Source of the DNA: Afipia sp. OHSU_II-C1
GTDB lineage: Bacteria > Pseudomonadota > Alphaproteobacteria > Rhizobiales > Xanthobacteraceae
Length of the DNA stretch: 64,000 nt
Direction: 5' to 3'
NCBI RefSeq assembly: GCF_000497575.1
Contig: NZ_APJI01000006.1
Span: 1 to 64,000 of the forward strand
Made by a program: the position numbers and the translations under genes. Of the stretch, positions 55,809-64,000 are shown piece by piece; position 1 is the stretch's first letter; the number at the start of each line of letters is the position of its first letter. The notes below the pieces were generated by a model that did not search any database, was not told the DNA's origin, and saw nothing but the letters and a program-made list of their open reading frames with translations.

Positions 55809-58082
55809 TCAGTCCTGGATCTTCGAGAAATCCGCCACCGCGCGCGTCGCTTCGCGAATCTCGTTCAGCAGCTTCAGACGATTCTCGCGCACCTTCGCGT
55901 CGTCGTCGTTCACCTTCACCTTGTCGAAGAAGGCATCGACCGCCGGACGCAGCTTGGCCATCGCCGTCATCGCGGACGCGAAGTCTTCCTTGGCGACGGC
56001 AGCGCCTGCCTCGGTCTTCACCTGCGCGATGGCGGCGGCGAGCGCCTTCTCCTCATCGAGCTTGTAGAGCGACGCATCCGGCGCACCGTCAAACTTGCGC
56101 TTGTCCTTCTTCTCCTCGATGGCAAGGATATTGGACGCGCGCTTGGTGCCGGCGAGCAGGTTCTTGCCGTCGTCACTGTCGAGGAATTTGCCCAGCGCCT
56201 CAACACGGCGCACGACCATCAGAAGATCATCCTGACCTTCAAGCGCGAACACCGCGTCCACCAGATCATGCCGCGCGCCCTGATCGCGAAGCTGAACTTT
56301 CAGGCGGTCGGCGAAGAAGGCGAGGAGATCAGGCACCAACTTAGGCTCGATGGCCTTCGGACGAGGATTCACCAAGTCAATATTTCCGTCCGCATCCTTC
56401 ACAGAATCAAAAACAGTCGTCATTTCATAAATCTGCTCATGAATGACTTGCTGATGAGAGCTTGCAACAACGGCCAGCGGCAGCCGTATTCCATTTTCCA
56501 ATAGTAAACGGATGACGCCCAAAGCCGCACGGCGCAATGCAAACGGGTCTTTCGATCCCGTCGGCTTTTCATCGATCGACCAGAAGCCCGTCAGAATGTC
56601 GAGCTTGTCCGCCAGCGCAACGGCGATGGCGACCGGATCGGTCGGCACGCGGTCGGCAGGTCCCTGCGGCTTGTAGTGATCCTCAATTGCCGCCGCGACG
56701 GACGCATCTTCGCCCTGCGCCAGCGCGTAGTATTTGCCCATCAGGCCCTGCACTTCGGGGAATTCGCCGACGACTTCAGTCAGCAAATCCGCCTTCGCAA
56801 GCTGCGCGGCGCGCTTGGTCTTCGACACATCAGCGCCGACCAATGGCGCGATCTCGGCGGCGAGCCGCTCGATGCGCGCGATGCGCTCCGCCTGCGTGCC
56901 GAGCTTTTCATGGAACACGATCTGCGAAAACTTCGGCAGCCGGTCTTCGAGTTTGGTCTTCAGGTCCGTCTCGTAGAAGAACTTCGCGTCCGACAGGCGC
57001 GCGCGGATGACGCGCTCGTTGCCCGCGACGATGGCCTTGCCGCCGTCGGAGGCCTCGATGTTCGAGACGAGGATGAATTTCGGCGCAAGTCTGCTCCCCT
57101 CCCCCTTCCGGGGAGGGGTCAGGGGTGGGGGTCCGTCGCGCACCGGATCTTGTTGCTCACCCCCCTCCCCAACCCTCCCCCGCAGGGGGGGAGGGAGTGA
57201 GGGATCGCGAACAACGAAGCACTTCTGGTTATTGCGAATGGTGGCGCGGATCACTTCGCCGGGGATCGACAAAAATTCTTCGTCAAACGAGCCCATCAGC
57301 ACCACCGGCCATTCGACCAGACCCGCGACTTCATCGAGCAGCACCTGATCCTCGACCAGTTCAAAGCCCTGCGCGAACGCCAGTTCCTTGGCGTCCTCGA
57401 GGATGATGTTCTTGCGGCGCTCGGGATCGAGCACGACCTTCGCGGCTTCCAGCTTCGACACATAGTCGTCGAAGCGGCGCACGGTGATTTCACCGGGCGC
57501 CATGAAACGATGTCCGCGCGTGGTTTGCCCGGCCTCGATGCCGGCGACGTCGAACTTCACGACGTCCGGCTCTTCGGTTTCCGGACCGAAGGTCGCGATG
57601 ATCGAATGCAGCGGGCGCACCCAGGTCAGCGCGCCGTTTCGCGCGGAGCGTTCGCCCCAGCGCATCTGCTTGGGCCACGGGAAAGTGCGGATGATCAGCG
57701 GAATGATTTCCGCGATCACGTCGATGGCGGGACGGCCCTCTTTTTCCAGAAGCGCGATATAGAAATCGCCCTTTGGATCTCGCTGGATCTTCGCTTCATC
57801 GAGCGACTTGAGACCGGCGGCTTTCAGGAAGCCCTGCACGGCAGCGTCAGGCGCGCCAACCTTCGGGCCCTTGCGCTCCTGCTTGAGGTCCGGCTGGCGC
57901 TGCGGAATGCCGTGCACGGTGAGCGCGAGACGTCGCGGCGTCACGAATGCCTTTGCGCCTTCATAGACGAGGCCTTCGGCGACCAGCTTGTCGGTCACCA
58001 TCTTGCGCAGGTCATCCGCCGCCTTCGCCTGCATGCGCGCGGGAATTTCTTCGGAGAACAGTTCGAGGAGAAGATCGGGCAT
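55809..58082 (-). CDS. glyS: Glycine--tRNA ligase beta subunit, carrying an in-frame palindromic repeat
   Basis: A 757-residue tRNA-binding beta subunit of the heterotetrameric glycyl-tRNA synthetase. Typical parts are [87 protein letters not shown] (two motifs) and a C-terminal anticodon-binding region. Residues about 293-333 are foreign: Pro/Gly/Arg/Glu-rich and encoded by a palindromic repeat (57094-57197). The conserved text resumes at [16 protein letters not shown]. The extra segment makes the protein longer than the usual 690-720 residues. The frame is intact, so the product may well be functional. Confidence 0.93.
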   Translation of the reverse strand: MPDLLLELFSEEIPARMQAKAADDLRKMVTDKLVAEGLVYEGAKAFVTPRRLALTVHGIPQRQPDLKQERKGPKVGAPDAAVQGFLKAAGLKSLDEAKIQRDPKGDFYIALLEKEGRPAIDVIAEIIPLIIRTFPWPKQMRWGERSARNGALTWVRPLHSIIATFGPETEEPDVVKFDVAGIEAGQTTRGHRFMAPGEITVRRFDDYVSKLEAAKVVLDPERRKNIILEDAKELAFAQGFELVEDQVLLDEVAGLVEWPVVLMGSFDEEFLSIPGEVIRATIRNNQKCFVVRDPSLPPPLRGRVGEGGEQQDPVRDGPPPLTPPRKGEGSRLAPKFILVSNIEASDGGKAIVAGNERVIRARLSDAKFFYETDLKTKLEDRLPKFSQIVFHEKLGTQAERIARIERLAAEIAPLVGADVSKTKRAAQLAKADLLTEVVGEFPEVQGLMGKYYALAQGEDASVAAAIEDHYKPQGPADRVPTDPVAIAVALADKLDILTGFWSIDEKPTGSKDPFALRRAALGVIRLLLENGIRLPLAVVASSHQQVIHEQIYEMTTVFDSVKDADGNIDLVNPRPKAIEPKLVPDLLAFFADRLKVQLRDQGARHDLVDAVFALEGQDDLLMVVRRVEALGKFLDSDDGKNLLAGTKRASNILAIEEKKDKRKFDGAPDASLYKLDEEKALAAAIAQVKTEAGAAVAKEDFASAMTAMAKLRPAVDAFFDKVKVNDDDAKVRENRLKLLNEIREATRAVADFSKIQD
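57094..57197. repeat. 104-bp palindromic element inserted in glyS
   Basis: Two facing units of about 40 bp (57094-57133 and 57158-57197) with a 24-bp spacer. The left unit matches the DUF559-flanking 40-bp repeat at 38 of 40 positions. The right unit is a diverged inverse copy. The element is read through in frame and encodes about 35-39 residues. Confidence 0.85.
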
Positions 58083-58096
58083 CGGCTTTCTGTTCT

Positions 58097-58516
58097 CTAC
58101 GCCCCTCCCCCCGCTTGCGGCGGGGAGGGCTCGGGGTTTGCCAATAACTCCCCTCCCCCTTGCGGGGAGGGGTCGGGGGTGGGGGTCAGCGCATTCTGAA
58201 TAACAGCAAGCACGCCTTCGATGTTGCTCAACACGTCATGGTTCCAGAAACGCAAGACTCGATATCCTCTCTCTTCGATCTGCCGCGTCCGGTGCATATC
58301 AGCCGCGTTCTCCGCGTGCTGACCGCCATCCAGTTCGATGACAATCTTTGCGCGCCGGCTGGCAAAATCCGCGATGAACGGACCAATCAAAGCCTGACGC
58401 CGGAAATGCGAGCCGCTCAGCGCAATGTCATGCCGAAGCCGATGCCATAGCACCCGCTCGGCTTCGGTCGGCTGTGCGCGCATGCGATGCGCGAACTGTC
58501 GCTGACGATCATCCAT
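58097..58516 (-). CDS. DUF559 domain endonuclease-like protein (VSR/PD-(D/E)XK fold) between glyQ and glyS
   Basis: A 139-residue protein. [20 protein letters not shown] leads to [19 protein letters not shown] and a PD-(D/E)XK-type core: [20 protein letters not shown], with Asp, Glu and Asp as likely metal ligands, then [14 protein letters not shown]. This is DUF559, related to very-short-patch repair nucleases. The last 30 residues ([12 protein letters not shown] and [12 protein letters not shown]) are encoded by palindromic repeat. The gene splits the glyQ-glyS pair, and perfect 40-bp inverted repeats bound it. The ATG at 58516 was chosen; the longer upstream ORF overlaps glyQ and was rejected. 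Confidence 0.82.
   Translation of the reverse strand: MDDRQRQFAHRMRAQPTEAERVLWHRLRHDIALSGSHFRRQALIGPFIADFASRRAKIVIELDGGQHAENAADMHRTRQIEERGYRVLRFWNHDVLSNIEGVLAVIQNALTPTPDPSPQGGGELLANPEPSPPQAGGGA
58148..58187 (+). repeat. 40-bp inverted repeat, left copy
   Basis: It begins CTCCCCTCCCCCTTGCGGGG and ends GTGGGGGTC. It is inside the 3' part of the DUF559 coding sequence. It is identical to the inverse of 58552-58591 and matches 57094-57133 in glyS at 38 of 40 bases. A related, shorter unit is at 58101-58136. Confidence 0.9.
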
Positions 58517-58551
58517 AGTCCGCGATTGAAGCACATAGGCCAATGCCTGTG

Positions 58552-58591
58552 GACCCCCACCCCCGACCCCTCCCCGCAAGGGGGAGGGGAG
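58552..58591 (-). repeat. 40-bp inverted repeat, right copy
   Basis: It reads GACCCCCACCCCCGACCCC and on into CTCCCCGCAAGGGGG. It lies between the glyQ stop (58609) and the DUF559 start (58516), upstream of the DUF559 ATG. Confidence 0.9.
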
Positions 58592-58608
58592 CATAGGCAT
58601 CGCGCCTC

Positions 58609-59541
58609 TCACGCCGCCCTTCCCGCTTCGGTGTGCACCCAAGCTTCGCCGCATGCCTTGGCGAGTTCGCGCACGCGCAGGATGTAGCTCTGCCGCTCGG
58701 TAACCGAGATCACGCCGCGCGCATCGAGAAGATTGAACACATGGCTGGCCTTGATGCACTGGTCGTAAGCCGGCAGCGCCATCAGATGCGCCTCGCGCTT
58801 GCCATCCTTCCATCCTGCATCGAGATATTTCCTGCAGGCGCTTTCCGCCATCTTGAACTGCTCGAACAGCATCGCAGTGTCGGAGTGCTCGAAATTGTGC
58901 CGCGAATATTCCTGCTCGGCCTGCAGGAACACATCGCCGTACGTGACCTTCTCGTCACCCTCGCGACCGTTGAAATTGAGGTCGTAAACGCGGTCGACGC
59001 CCTGCACATACATCGCAAGACGCTCAAGGCCGTAGGTGAGTTCGCCAGCGACCGGCGCGCATTCGACGCCCGCAACCTGCTGGAAGTAGGTGAACTGCGA
59101 GACTTCCATGCCGTCGCACCAGCATTCCCAGCCGAGGCCCCATGCGCCGAGTGTCGGGCTTTCCCAGTCGTCCTCAACGAAGCGCACATCGTGCAGATGC
59201 AGATCGACGCCGATGGCCTCGAGCGACTTGAGATACAGATCCTGAAGGTCCGGCGGCGACGGCTTCAGGATCACCTGAAACTGGTAGTAGTGCTGCAAGC
59301 GGTTCGGGTTCTCGCCGTAGCGGCCATCCTTCGGACGGCGCGACGGCTGCACATAGGCGGCGTTCCAGCGCTTCGGGCCGAGCGCGCGCAATGTCGTCGC
59401 CGGATGGAACGTGCCCGCGCCGACTTCCATGTCGTAGGGCTGCAGGATGACGCAGCCATGGTCGGCCCAATAGCGCTGCAATGTCAGGATCAGGCCCTGA
59501 AACGAGCGCTCGGGCCGCATGTGCGGAGGCAGGGAATCCAT
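58609..59541 (-). CDS. glyQ: Glycine--tRNA ligase alpha subunit
   Basis: A 310-residue catalytic subunit that activates glycine and loads tRNA-Gly with GlyS. It shows [73 protein letters not shown] and [20 protein letters not shown], all family motifs. The ATG at 59541 has a weak ribosome site. In most bacteria glyS follows directly; here a DUF559 element separates the two. Confidence 0.96.
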   Translation of the reverse strand: MDSLPPHMRPERSFQGLILTLQRYWADHGCVILQPYDMEVGAGTFHPATTLRALGPKRWNAAYVQPSRRPKDGRYGENPNRLQHYYQFQVILKPSPPDLQDLYLKSLEAIGVDLHLHDVRFVEDDWESPTLGAWGLGWECWCDGMEVSQFTYFQQVAGVECAPVAGELTYGLERLAMYVQGVDRVYDLNFNGREGDEKVTYGDVFLQAEQEYSRHNFEHSDTAMLFEQFKMAESACRKYLDAGWKDGKREAHLMALPAYDQCIKASHVFNLLDARGVISVTERQSYILRVRELAKACGEAWVHTEAGRAA

Positions 59542-59802
59542 CGGAAATCTTCAAGCGTTGGAAAGGGGTGATTTGCGCGCGGACCGTATCGGCGCAGGCT
59601 AACGGAATCAAGGCGATAGCCCACCCTGATGCGGATTCCTACCTGAATTGGTGCGATTTTAGCGATCCTCCGAACGCCGGTTTAACCGCCCCGGCAAGCC
59701 GCCTTCCCGCGTCCGCACTTCGTTAGCAACTGCCCCCTAGCAATGGCTCCATTGCAACCAACGGCCGGGGAAAACCGGCGGTGCTGTTCGACAGGGACGA
59801 CA

Positions 59803-59889
59803 ATGATTGCCTTTCAGGTTCTGGCCGCCGCGGCCATCATGGCCGCACTTTGCATCATGACCATCAACGACGTGCGCAGGCACGGCTGA
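59803..59889 (+). CDS. Possible 28-residue membrane peptide
   Basis: MIAFQVLAAAAIMAALCIM followed by TINDVRRHG. A single hydrophobic helix with a basic end fits a small inner-membrane peptide. AGGGAC lies 6-11 bp before the ATG. It could also be a chance ORF. Confidence 0.4.
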   Translation: MIAFQVLAAAAIMAALCIMTINDVRRHG

Positions 59890-59901
59890 TTTCAGGACAG
59901 A

Positions 59902-60087
59902 CTAACCCGGCCTGTAGGTCCCGGTGTCGGGATCGCGGCGCAGCTTGGGCATGCTTTCCTGCTCGGCAGGCTTCGCCTTGCGCGCGTCATCGAGCTCACG
60001 GTTGATGCGCTTGCCTTCGCGCACCGCAAGGCGCACCAACGCTGCGCCACCCAGAATTCCGGCAGCGATCAAAATCAGCGGCGGCAT
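59902..60087 (-). CDS. Small membrane-anchored hypothetical protein
   Basis: A 61-residue protein: one N-terminal hydrophobic helix (MPPLILIAAGILGGAALVRLA) then a charged tail ending DPDTGTYRPG. The ATG at 60087 has GGGAG 9 bp upstream. It lies 15 bp after the S49 peptidase stop and is probably cotranscribed. Function unknown. Confidence 0.7.
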   Translation of the reverse strand: MPPLILIAAGILGGAALVRLAVREGKRINRELDDARKAKPAEQESMPKLRRDPDTGTYRPG

Positions 60088-60102
60088 GATCGGTCTCCCG
60101 TC

Positions 60103-60990
60103 CTACAATCCGTAACGCGCCCAGATCGCGCGCTCTTCCAGCGCCGAGATCAGGTCCTCTGAAAATCCCGGAAAACCCGGCAGCGCCGCTCCTGCACCGG
60201 GCTTGCGGCCCGCGAGCCCGGAGAGAAGCCCCGCCGCCGGCGCAATCACCGGCGTCTGCACCTTCTCGCCATAGCGCGCGCGCAGCACCGTGCGCAGGTC
60301 GCCGAGCGCATCCGCAAGACCGAGTTTCACCGCGCGCTCGCCGGCCCAGTATTCGCCGGTGAACAGATAGTCGCCCTCGCCTTTCAAGCGCGCGCCGCGG
60401 CTGTCCTTCACCAGCGTGATGAAGGTGTCGTGAATCTCGCGCTGGATCGCCTTCAGCCGCGCGACGTCGTCGGGATTTTCAGGAAGAAACGGATCGAGCT
60501 GCGACTTGTTCTCGCCGGACGTATAGACCCTGCGTTCGATGCCGACCTTCTTGATAAGATCGACGAAGCCGAACGTGCCGCCGACCACGCCGATCGAACC
60601 GACGATGGAGGATGGATCGCAGAAAATCTCGTCGCCCGCGCAGGCGATCATGTAACCACCCGATGCCGCGACATCCTCGACGAACACCAGCACCCGCAGC
60701 TTCTTCTCGGCGGCGAGCTGGCGGATGCGCTGATAGATCTGCCGCGACTGCACCGGCGAGCCGCCCGGCGAATTGATCACCAGCGCGACGGCTTTCGCGC
60801 CCTTGGTCGAGAACGCCCGCTCCAGCGTCCGGGATACACCCGCCAGCGACATGCCCGGCCGCAGCGGCGTCACCGCGCCGATCACGCCGGACAGGCGCAC
60901 AACCGGCACCACCGCTTCGCCGCGCCAGCGCGCCGGCAGCAAGTTTTTCAACCTCTCGGCAAAGTGACCGCCGCCGTCATTCTCAGCCAT
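60103..60990 (-). CDS. S49-family serine peptidase (SppA/SohB-like)
   Basis: A 295-residue peptidase. The nucleophile Ser is in VEDVAASGGYMIACAGDEI near 125-140 and the catalytic Lys in the following region ending TSGENKSQLDPFLP. Typical SPGGSPVQS and SIGVVGGTFGF motifs are present. No clear signal peptide or membrane helix is visible from the chosen start, unlike SppA; it may act in the cytoplasm or be loosely membrane-bound. The ATG at 60990 has AAGGACG at a good distance. Confidence 0.88.
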   Translation of the reverse strand: MAENDGGGHFAERLKNLLPARWRGEAVVPVVRLSGVIGAVTPLRPGMSLAGVSRTLERAFSTKGAKAVALVINSPGGSPVQSRQIYQRIRQLAAEKKLRVLVFVEDVAASGGYMIACAGDEIFCDPSSIVGSIGVVGGTFGFVDLIKKVGIERRVYTSGENKSQLDPFLPENPDDVARLKAIQREIHDTFITLVKDSRGARLKGEGDYLFTGEYWAGERAVKLGLADALGDLRTVLRARYGEKVQTPVIAPAAGLLSGLAGRKPGAGAALPGFPGFSEDLISALEERAIWARYGL

Positions 60991-61224
60991 GAAACGTCCT
61001 TCATCTTCACGGTTTATTATTCGGTAACTGGCATCAGGAGCCAACAGCACATTGAGCAAACGTTAAGCACGTCTTTTGTGCCGAAAATGCGTGCTAAGGG
61101 TCTGATCTGACGCGCTTTCCTTGAGCTTTCGCCATTGTCGGCGGAGCGCGCCCAAGAAACTGGAACGCACTTTGCTTTGCAACAGATACGCAGGCTGCAA
61201 CGCCGCAGCCACTAAGGTGCAGAA

Positions 61225-61323
61225 ATGAAGATTTACCTCCTGATCCTTTTGATTGGCGCCCTTTTCGCCGCCATCCACTTCACCCAGACACCCGAAACCG
61301 AGCCAAAGCGGGTAACCCAATAA
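61225..61323 (+). CDS. Possible 32-residue membrane peptide
   Basis: MKIYLLILLIGALFAAIHFT followed by QTPETEPKRVTQ: one hydrophobic helix and a short polar end. AAGGTG lies 6-11 bp before the ATG. The pattern is believable but no family was recognised. Confidence 0.45.
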   Translation: MKIYLLILLIGALFAAIHFTQTPETEPKRVTQ

Positions 61324-61347
61324 GCAGGCAGCCTGCCTGCTGAGCGT

Positions 61348-62133
61348 TCAGCGGGTTACCTTCGCCAGCGGCAGAGCGGCTTTCCCGCCGAGGACAGCCT
61401 GAGCCTCGCGACCCGCCTTCCCATCCATATCGAGCAAGACCAGGCCGGGATGCAGCGCCATCGGCGCCCGCCCGCCCTTGATCGCGTTTACCAGCACGCG
61501 GATGGCCGGTGTCCCCGGACCCGGATGGACCGGCAGGATTTCGATGCTGCCGAACCCCCGCCCCAGCGCCGCCAGCACCTCGGCCAGTCCATCCGCCCGC
61601 CAGATCAGCGTCAGCACGCCGCCGGATTTGAGCATCCGCCGCGCCGCATGAGTCCAGGTCGCGAGCGTATCGGCCGCGGCCACATGCGCGGATTGCCGCG
61701 CCGGGTCCGGCGACGCCCGATGTCGGGCGGCATCGTTGAACGGCGGATTCATCAGGACACCATCGGCCGTATCGGGACCGAGGCCGGACACGGCGAAGAC
61801 ATCCGCGCTCGCGGTCACGTCGAATGTCAGCACCTGCGCGGCGATCTTGTTCGCCTCGGCATTGATCCGCGCCAGCGCCGCAAGCGTTTCGTCGATCTCC
61901 GTGAGCACCAGATCGAGCCCGGCGACGCGATGGGCCACGCAAAGTCCCGCCGTCCCGACACCCGCGCCGAACTCCACCACGCGATCGCCCGGTTGCGCCG
62001 GTGTCGCCGCGGCGAGCAGGACCGCATCATGACCCGCGCGGTGTCCGCGCCTTGGCTGGCGCAGCCGCAACTGGCCATCGAGAAACATGTCCTCGGTCAC
62101 ATCCGGAATGTCAGTCGGGGCGGGGTCAGTCAT
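61348..62133 (-). CDS. tRNA1(Val) adenine-N6 methyltransferase-like (TrmN6/YfiC) protein
   Basis: A 261-residue class I SAM methyltransferase. The SAM-binding motif is VVEFGAGVGTAGLC near 54-67 and the catalytic NPPF tetrad (GVLMNPPFND) near 132-141 marks an N6-adenine or N-methyltransferase. The family modifies A37 of tRNA-Val. It starts inside the end of the DUF2007 gene (8-bp overlap), so the two are coupled. Confidence 0.85.
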   Translation of the reverse strand: MTDPAPTDIPDVTEDMFLDGQLRLRQPRRGHRAGHDAVLLAAATPAQPGDRVVEFGAGVGTAGLCVAHRVAGLDLVLTEIDETLAALARINAEANKIAAQVLTFDVTASADVFAVSGLGPDTADGVLMNPPFNDAARHRASPDPARQSAHVAAADTLATWTHAARRMLKSGGVLTLIWRADGLAEVLAALGRGFGSIEILPVHPGPGTPAIRVLVNAIKGGRAPMALHPGLVLLDMDGKAGREAQAVLGGKAALPLAKVTR

Positions 62134-62353
62134 CGTCCCGCAGTTCATGAGCCAGACCCGCGTCGGTGAGCAGGCGGCGCGCGGCAACAGCATCGTCCTC
62201 ATGGACCAGGATGCGCCGCGGCAGCACGCCCAGTGATCCGTCCATGATGCTCATGTTAGTGTCGAGCACGAGGTGGTGGATATTGGCGCCATCCAGCAAC
62301 GCGCCTACCGCGGACACCAGCACCGCATCGTTGGTCCGCACCAATTCCTTCAA
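62126..62353 (-). CDS. DUF2007 domain protein (putative signal-transducing protein)
   Basis: A 75-residue small protein: MKELVRTNDAVLVSAVGALLDG, HHLVLDTNMSIMDGSLGVLPRRI, LVHEDDAVAARRLL (motifs in order), matching the DUF2007 fold. The start is TTG 62353 with GGAGG 9-13 bp upstream. Function unknown. Confidence 0.85.
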   Translation of the reverse strand: MKELVRTNDAVLVSAVGALLDGANIHHLVLDTNMSIMDGSLGVLPRRILVHEDDAVAARRLLTDAGLAHELRDDD

Positions 62354-62459
62354 AACAGCCGCCTCCAGCGGTTGGAACGGGTTAGGTGGTCCGTTCGTTG
62401 CTCTTGCCGCATCGCACGGCAGTTTCTATTGTGGCCTTACATTCATCCGGAGACCGGAC

Positions 62460-63470
62460 GTGGCGGTTATTGTACCCTTTGAGAGCCACTCGACGCCATC
62501 GATAGATCGGTTGGTTGAGCTTGTTGCGCCCGATATGGAGCGCGTCAACAGCACGATTCTGTCGCGCACCGGCTCGGAAGTGACGATGATCCCCGAGGTC
62601 GCCAACCACCTGATTTCGTCGGGCGGCAAGCGGCTGCGCCCGATGCTGACGCTCGCGATGGCCAACCTCACCGGCTACACCGGCGAGGGCCATATCAAGC
62701 TCGCCGCCGCCGTGGAATTCATGCACACCGCGACGCTGCTCCATGACGACGTGGTGGACGAAAGCGAATTGCGGCGAGGCAAGCTGTCGGCGCGAATGCT
62801 GTGGGGTAACGAGGCCAGCGTGCTGGTCGGCGACTTCCTGCTCGGCCAGGCCTTCCGCATGATGGTCGAGGTCGGCTCGCTGCGCGCGCTCGACATTCTC
62901 TCCTCCGCCGCCGCCACCATCGCCGAAGGCGAAGTGATGCAGCTCGCGGCGGCAAAGAACACCGCGACCACCGAAGACGAATACCTCGCCGTCATTCGCG
63001 GCAAGACCGCCGAACTGTTCGCTGCCGCCTCCGAGGTTGGCCCGGTGATCGCGAACCGCCCCAAGGCGGAACAGACGGCGTCCCGTTCCTTCGGCATGAA
63101 TCTCGGCATCGCTTTCCAGCTGATCGACGACGTGCTGGACTACGGCGGCAAGGCCGCCAAGCTCGGCAAGAACGTCGGCGACGATTTCCGCGAAGGCAAG
63201 ATCACGCTTCCGGTTGTGCTTGCCTTCCGGCGCGGCAACGACGCCGAGCGCGAATTCTGGATCAGAACGCTTGAAAAGGGCGAGATTGGCGACGGCGATC
63301 TCGATCACGCCATCGGTCTGATGACCAAGCATCGCACTCTGGAAGACACGATGAGCCGCGCGCAGCATTACGGCGCGATGGCGGTCGATGCGCTGGCGCT
63401 GTTCCCGCCGTCACCGATGAAGACTGCGCTCGAGCAGGTCGTCGCGTTCTGTCTGGCAAGATCGCACTGA
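62460..63470 (+). CDS. ispB: Polyprenyl diphosphate synthase (octaprenyl/decaprenyl, IspB-type)
   Basis: A 336-residue trans-prenyltransferase that builds the ubiquinone side chain. It shows GGKRLRPMLTLAMA, the first aspartate motif LLHDDVVDESELRRG, KTAELFAAASEVG, and the second QLIDDVLDYGGKAAKLGKNVGDDFREGK (two motifs). The start GTG at 62460 has GGAG about 8 bp upstream. It is divergent from the DUF2007 gene. Chain length (8 or 10 isoprenes) cannot be read. Confidence 0.92.
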   Translation: MAVIVPFESHSTPSIDRLVELVAPDMERVNSTILSRTGSEVTMIPEVANHLISSGGKRLRPMLTLAMANLTGYTGEGHIKLAAAVEFMHTATLLHDDVVDESELRRGKLSARMLWGNEASVLVGDFLLGQAFRMMVEVGSLRALDILSSAAATIAEGEVMQLAAAKNTATTEDEYLAVIRGKTAELFAAASEVGPVIANRPKAEQTASRSFGMNLGIAFQLIDDVLDYGGKAAKLGKNVGDDFREGKITLPVVLAFRRGNDAEREFWIRTLEKGEIGDGDLDHAIGLMTKHRTLEDTMSRAQHYGAMAVDALALFPPSPMKTALEQVVAFCLARSH

Positions 63471-63484
63471 AGCCACTCTTTCGT

Positions 63485-63564
63485 CATTGCACGCGAAGCA
63501 ATCCAGCAGGAATGCGCCGCATCCAAGAAGCTGGATTGCTTCGTCGCTAACGCTCCTCGCAATG
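63485..63564. repeat. Palindromic repeat (CATTGCGAGCGAAGC type), copy 3
   Basis: The left end CATTGCACGCGAAGCAATCCAGC pairs with GCTGGATTGCTTCGTCGC and CGCTCCTCGCAATG on the right. It lies between the convergent ispB and ispE genes and shares its ends with 36703-36775. Confidence 0.78.
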
Positions 63565-63577
63565 ACAGAAAATTATG

Positions 63578-64000
63578 TCAGCTCAGCACGCCGGCGTGAA
63601 CCCACCATGCCGGATATGCGCGCGCGATCAGTTGCGCAGCGGCACGCGCATCGGCTTCACTTGCAAATATCGCAAAGCATGTCGCGCCCGATCCTGACAT
63701 GCGGGCAAGCCGAACGCCGTCCGTTTCGCGCAGCGCCTGGAGCACATCGCCGATAATCGGCTCGACCTTCAATGCAGGCTTTTCGAGATCGTTGGTGCCA
63801 TGTCCAATCGCCTCGATCCACGCATCGAATGACGCGCCGTCCTCCGGCCAGCCCCGCGACAGCATCACATCACCGATACCGGCAAGAAGTTCGCCCTTGC
63901 CGAGACCGAGCGCTGTGAACACATCCTTGGTGGCAACGCCGACGCGCGGATTGACCATCACGCACGGCATCGCGGGAATATCCAGCATCGACAGATTCTC
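63578..64000 (-). CDS. ispE: 4-diphosphocytidyl-2-C-methyl-D-erythritol kinase, C-terminal part (runs off the window)
   Basis: The reading frame is open to the window edge, so the N-terminus is missing; the 140 or so codons present are the C-terminal half of a GHMP kinase. Evidence includes PRVGVATKDVFTALGLGKG, the NDLEKPALKVEPIIGD segment and the GHMP motif RMSGSGATCFAIFASEADA. It is the fourth enzyme of the MEP isoprenoid route. It converges on ispB, and both serve isoprenoid supply. Confidence 0.9.
   Translation of the reverse strand, partial: ENLSMLDIPAMPCVMVNPRVGVATKDVFTALGLGKGELLAGIGDVMLSRGWPEDGASFDAWIEAIGHGTNDLEKPALKVEPIIGDVLQALRETDGVRLARMSGSGATCFAIFASEADARAAAQLIARAYPAWWVHAGVLS

Larger units (their letters stand above)
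58148..58591. mobile_element. Candidate minimal mobile element: DUF559 nuclease bounded by 40-bp perfect inverted repeats
   Basis: The segment 58148-58187 is an exact inverse copy of 58552-58591. The 364 bp between them encode residues 1-110 of the DUF559 protein, including the whole catalytic core. The element lies between glyQ and glyS. No target-site duplication could be seen by eye. Mobility is inferred from the structure alone. Confidence 0.55.

Noticed and set aside
58097-58813. A 238-residue version of the DUF559 protein
   Set aside because: The added N-terminus overlaps glyQ and the repeat. The DUF559 domain starts at the ATG at 58516.

Overview
The window is about 62-65% G+C by eye, densely coded on both strands, and has no phage, insertion sequence or CRISPR array. 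Gene content points to an alphaproteobacterium of the Bradyrhizobiaceae/Nitrobacteraceae (Afipia, Bradyrhizobium, Nitrobacter or Rhodopseudomonas type). The basis is a Ku-LigD pair, a NadQ-type Nudix regulator with nadABC, a RibB with a degenerate cyclohydrolase half, DUF1236/DUF2147/DUF1499/TIGR02301 proteins, split glycyl-tRNA synthetase, and general-stress (EcfG) promoter motifs. The genus cannot be fixed from the sequence alone. Start codons were re-chosen by ribosome binding site and family length; several genes use TTG or GTG.

Layout. 0-11.5 kb: J-domain chaperone, a lipoprotein, pdxH, an SDR, the ohr/ohrR peroxide module around an 18-bp palindrome, a divergent ku/ligD end-joining pair sharing face-to-face EcfG-like promoters, corA, an L,D-transpeptidase and an extensin-like protein. 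11.5-20.4 kb: acyl-CoA ligase, DUF1499, MBL hydrolase with glutaryl-CoA dehydrogenase, RibBX, a CPA2 antiporter, DUF2147 and tRNA-Pro(CGG). 20.4-26.7 kb: Sua5, a D-2-hydroxyacid dehydrogenase with GNAT and NudK-like genes, YedK, and small conserved genes. 26.7-27.5 kb is a non-coding stretch full of hairpins. 27.5-29.6 kb: arsenic operon arsR-arsI-arsC-aqpS with two operators. 29.8-36.8 kb: unknown small genes, an HWE kinase, a transglutaminase, dihydroorotase, a ygfZ-tag-HD operon, a phosphatase and the NadQ-like regulator. 38-48.3 kb: a large DUF2339 membrane protein, a TetR/oxidoreductase pair, an AcuI-like reductase and nadA-nadB-nadC. 48.5-64 kb: SleB-type hydrolase, PpdK with a histone-like tail, DUF3096, DUF1236, a duplicated protein of unknown function, glyS/DUF559/glyQ, an S49 peptidase, TrmN6-like, DUF2007, IspB and the C-terminal part of IspE at the edge.

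Connections. NadQ-like (36.8 kb) probably acts on two related inverted repeats upstream of nadA. OhrR, ArsR and the TetR regulator each have a visible candidate operator. EcfG-like promoters link DNA end joining and one cell-wall enzyme to the general stress response.

Most unusual is the glyQ-glyS interval. A DUF559 (PD-(D/E)XK-type) nuclease gene there is bounded by perfect 40-bp inverted repeats, and a 104-bp nuclease-less relative of the same palindrome sits in frame inside the glyS coding sequence. Together they look like a minimal nuclease-carrying palindromic element and its MITE/REPIN-like derivative. Related palindromes also border nadQ, nadB and nadC.
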